Below the pieces are notes generated by a model. That model had not been told where the DNA came from and searched no databases. It saw only the letters and a program-made list of their open reading frames with translations. A stretch of DNA of 64,000 bases, from the NCBI RefSeq assembly GCF_001402915.1, contig NZ_CP012945.1:2395501-2459500 (forward strand). The letters run 5' to 3'. Each line of letters opens with the position of its first letter. Positions within the stretch are counted from its first letter, which is position 1. Both the position numbers and the translations under genes were made by a program. This stretch comes from Devosia sp. A16. GTDB lineage: Bacteria; Pseudomonadota; Alphaproteobacteria; Rhizobiales; Devosiaceae. Of the stretch, positions 63,861-64,000 are shown one piece after another.

Positions 63861-63963
63861 CCCCATCCACGATGTCATCCCAGCGAAAGCTGGGACCCAT
63901 TTCGCCGTCCGTGCCAGCGGTGAGCTGGTTCCCAGCTTCCGCTGGGATGACAGCCGGTGGGTA
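63861..63963. repeat. Intergenic inverted repeat, family C
   Basis: CATCCACGATGTCATCCCAG on the left pairs with CTGGGATGACAGCCGGTGGG on the right, continuing inward through GCGAAAGCTGGGACC and GGTTCCCAGCTTCCGC. The GTCATCCCxGCGAAAGC core is the same as in the element at 28337-28434. It lies upstream of the IclR gene. Confidence 0.75.
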
Positions 63964-64000
63964 GGTCCAAGATCAAGGCCAACCATCGGGTTGGTTGGAA

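Overview
The window looks like chromosome of a high-GC alphaproteobacterium of the order Hyphomicrobiales, most likely Devosia or a close relative. The evidence is a strong G/C third-position bias, many GTG and TTG starts, a TIGR02301 protein beside a NUDIX hydrolase, Tad/Flp pilus genes, a PhoPQ-like two-component pair, and many sugar and peptide ABC transporters. The genus is inferred from gene content and was not tested with a marker gene. I saw no rRNA, tRNA, CRISPR array, phage or transposase gene. About seventy protein genes fill the window tightly, and no gene-free gap exceeds about 300 bases.

Region 1 (1-2513): a truncated TIGR02301 gene, a NUDIX hydrolase, a YedK/HMCES-type SRAP protein whose catalytic-His position is Tyr, and an SsuA/THI5-like binding protein without a signal peptide. 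Region 2 (2558-16747) is the most interesting. Two convergent operons form one apparent import-and-breakdown system. The plus operon encodes a sugar-type binding protein, a tandem-SIS protein, a YjbQ protein, a PfkB-like kinase, a nucleoside hydrolase, a 686-residue ADP-ribosylglycohydrolase-family (ARH) protein and a nucleoside phosphorylase. The minus operon encodes two permeases, a second ARH paralogue, the ATPase and a LacI regulator. Both start from near-identical promoters carrying the same 12-base palindromic box, so they are probably one regulon that imports and dismantles a riboside or related N-/O-glycoside.

Region 3 (16785-35140) is mostly housekeeping: hemerythrin, FAD-linked oxidase, fabI, aroC, tlyA, SCO, xseB, an HDAC-like deacetylase, threonylcarbamoyl-AMP synthase, a CbpA-like DnaJ, pdxH, membrane proteins, an M48 protease and bioY. 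It also holds a VapBC module whose toxin gene carries two single-base deletions. Region 4 (35163-42067) holds two secreted Gly/Asp-rich proteins, an OmpR-type regulator with a PhoQ-like kinase, and a partial Tad pilus locus: cpaB with an unusual N-terminal extension, cpaC, a small lipoprotein and a TPR lipoprotein.

Region 5 (42187-51158) is a Dpp/Opp-type importer with three phosphoesterase-type proteins (HAD-IIA, calcineurin-like, PHP) and an RpiR regulator. This suggests uptake of a phosphorylated or phosphodiester compound. Four tandem hairpins lie between the binding-protein and ATPase genes. Region 6 (51164-59271) is a beta-galactoside/beta-glucoside locus: a LacI regulator with a perfect 20-base operator, GH42, an ABC transporter lacking its own ATPase, and GH1. 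Region 7 (59445-63743) has a PhyH dioxygenase divergent from an AraC regulator, mepA, a SnoaL-like protein and an IclR regulator. Several families of intergenic inverted repeats are scattered through the window.
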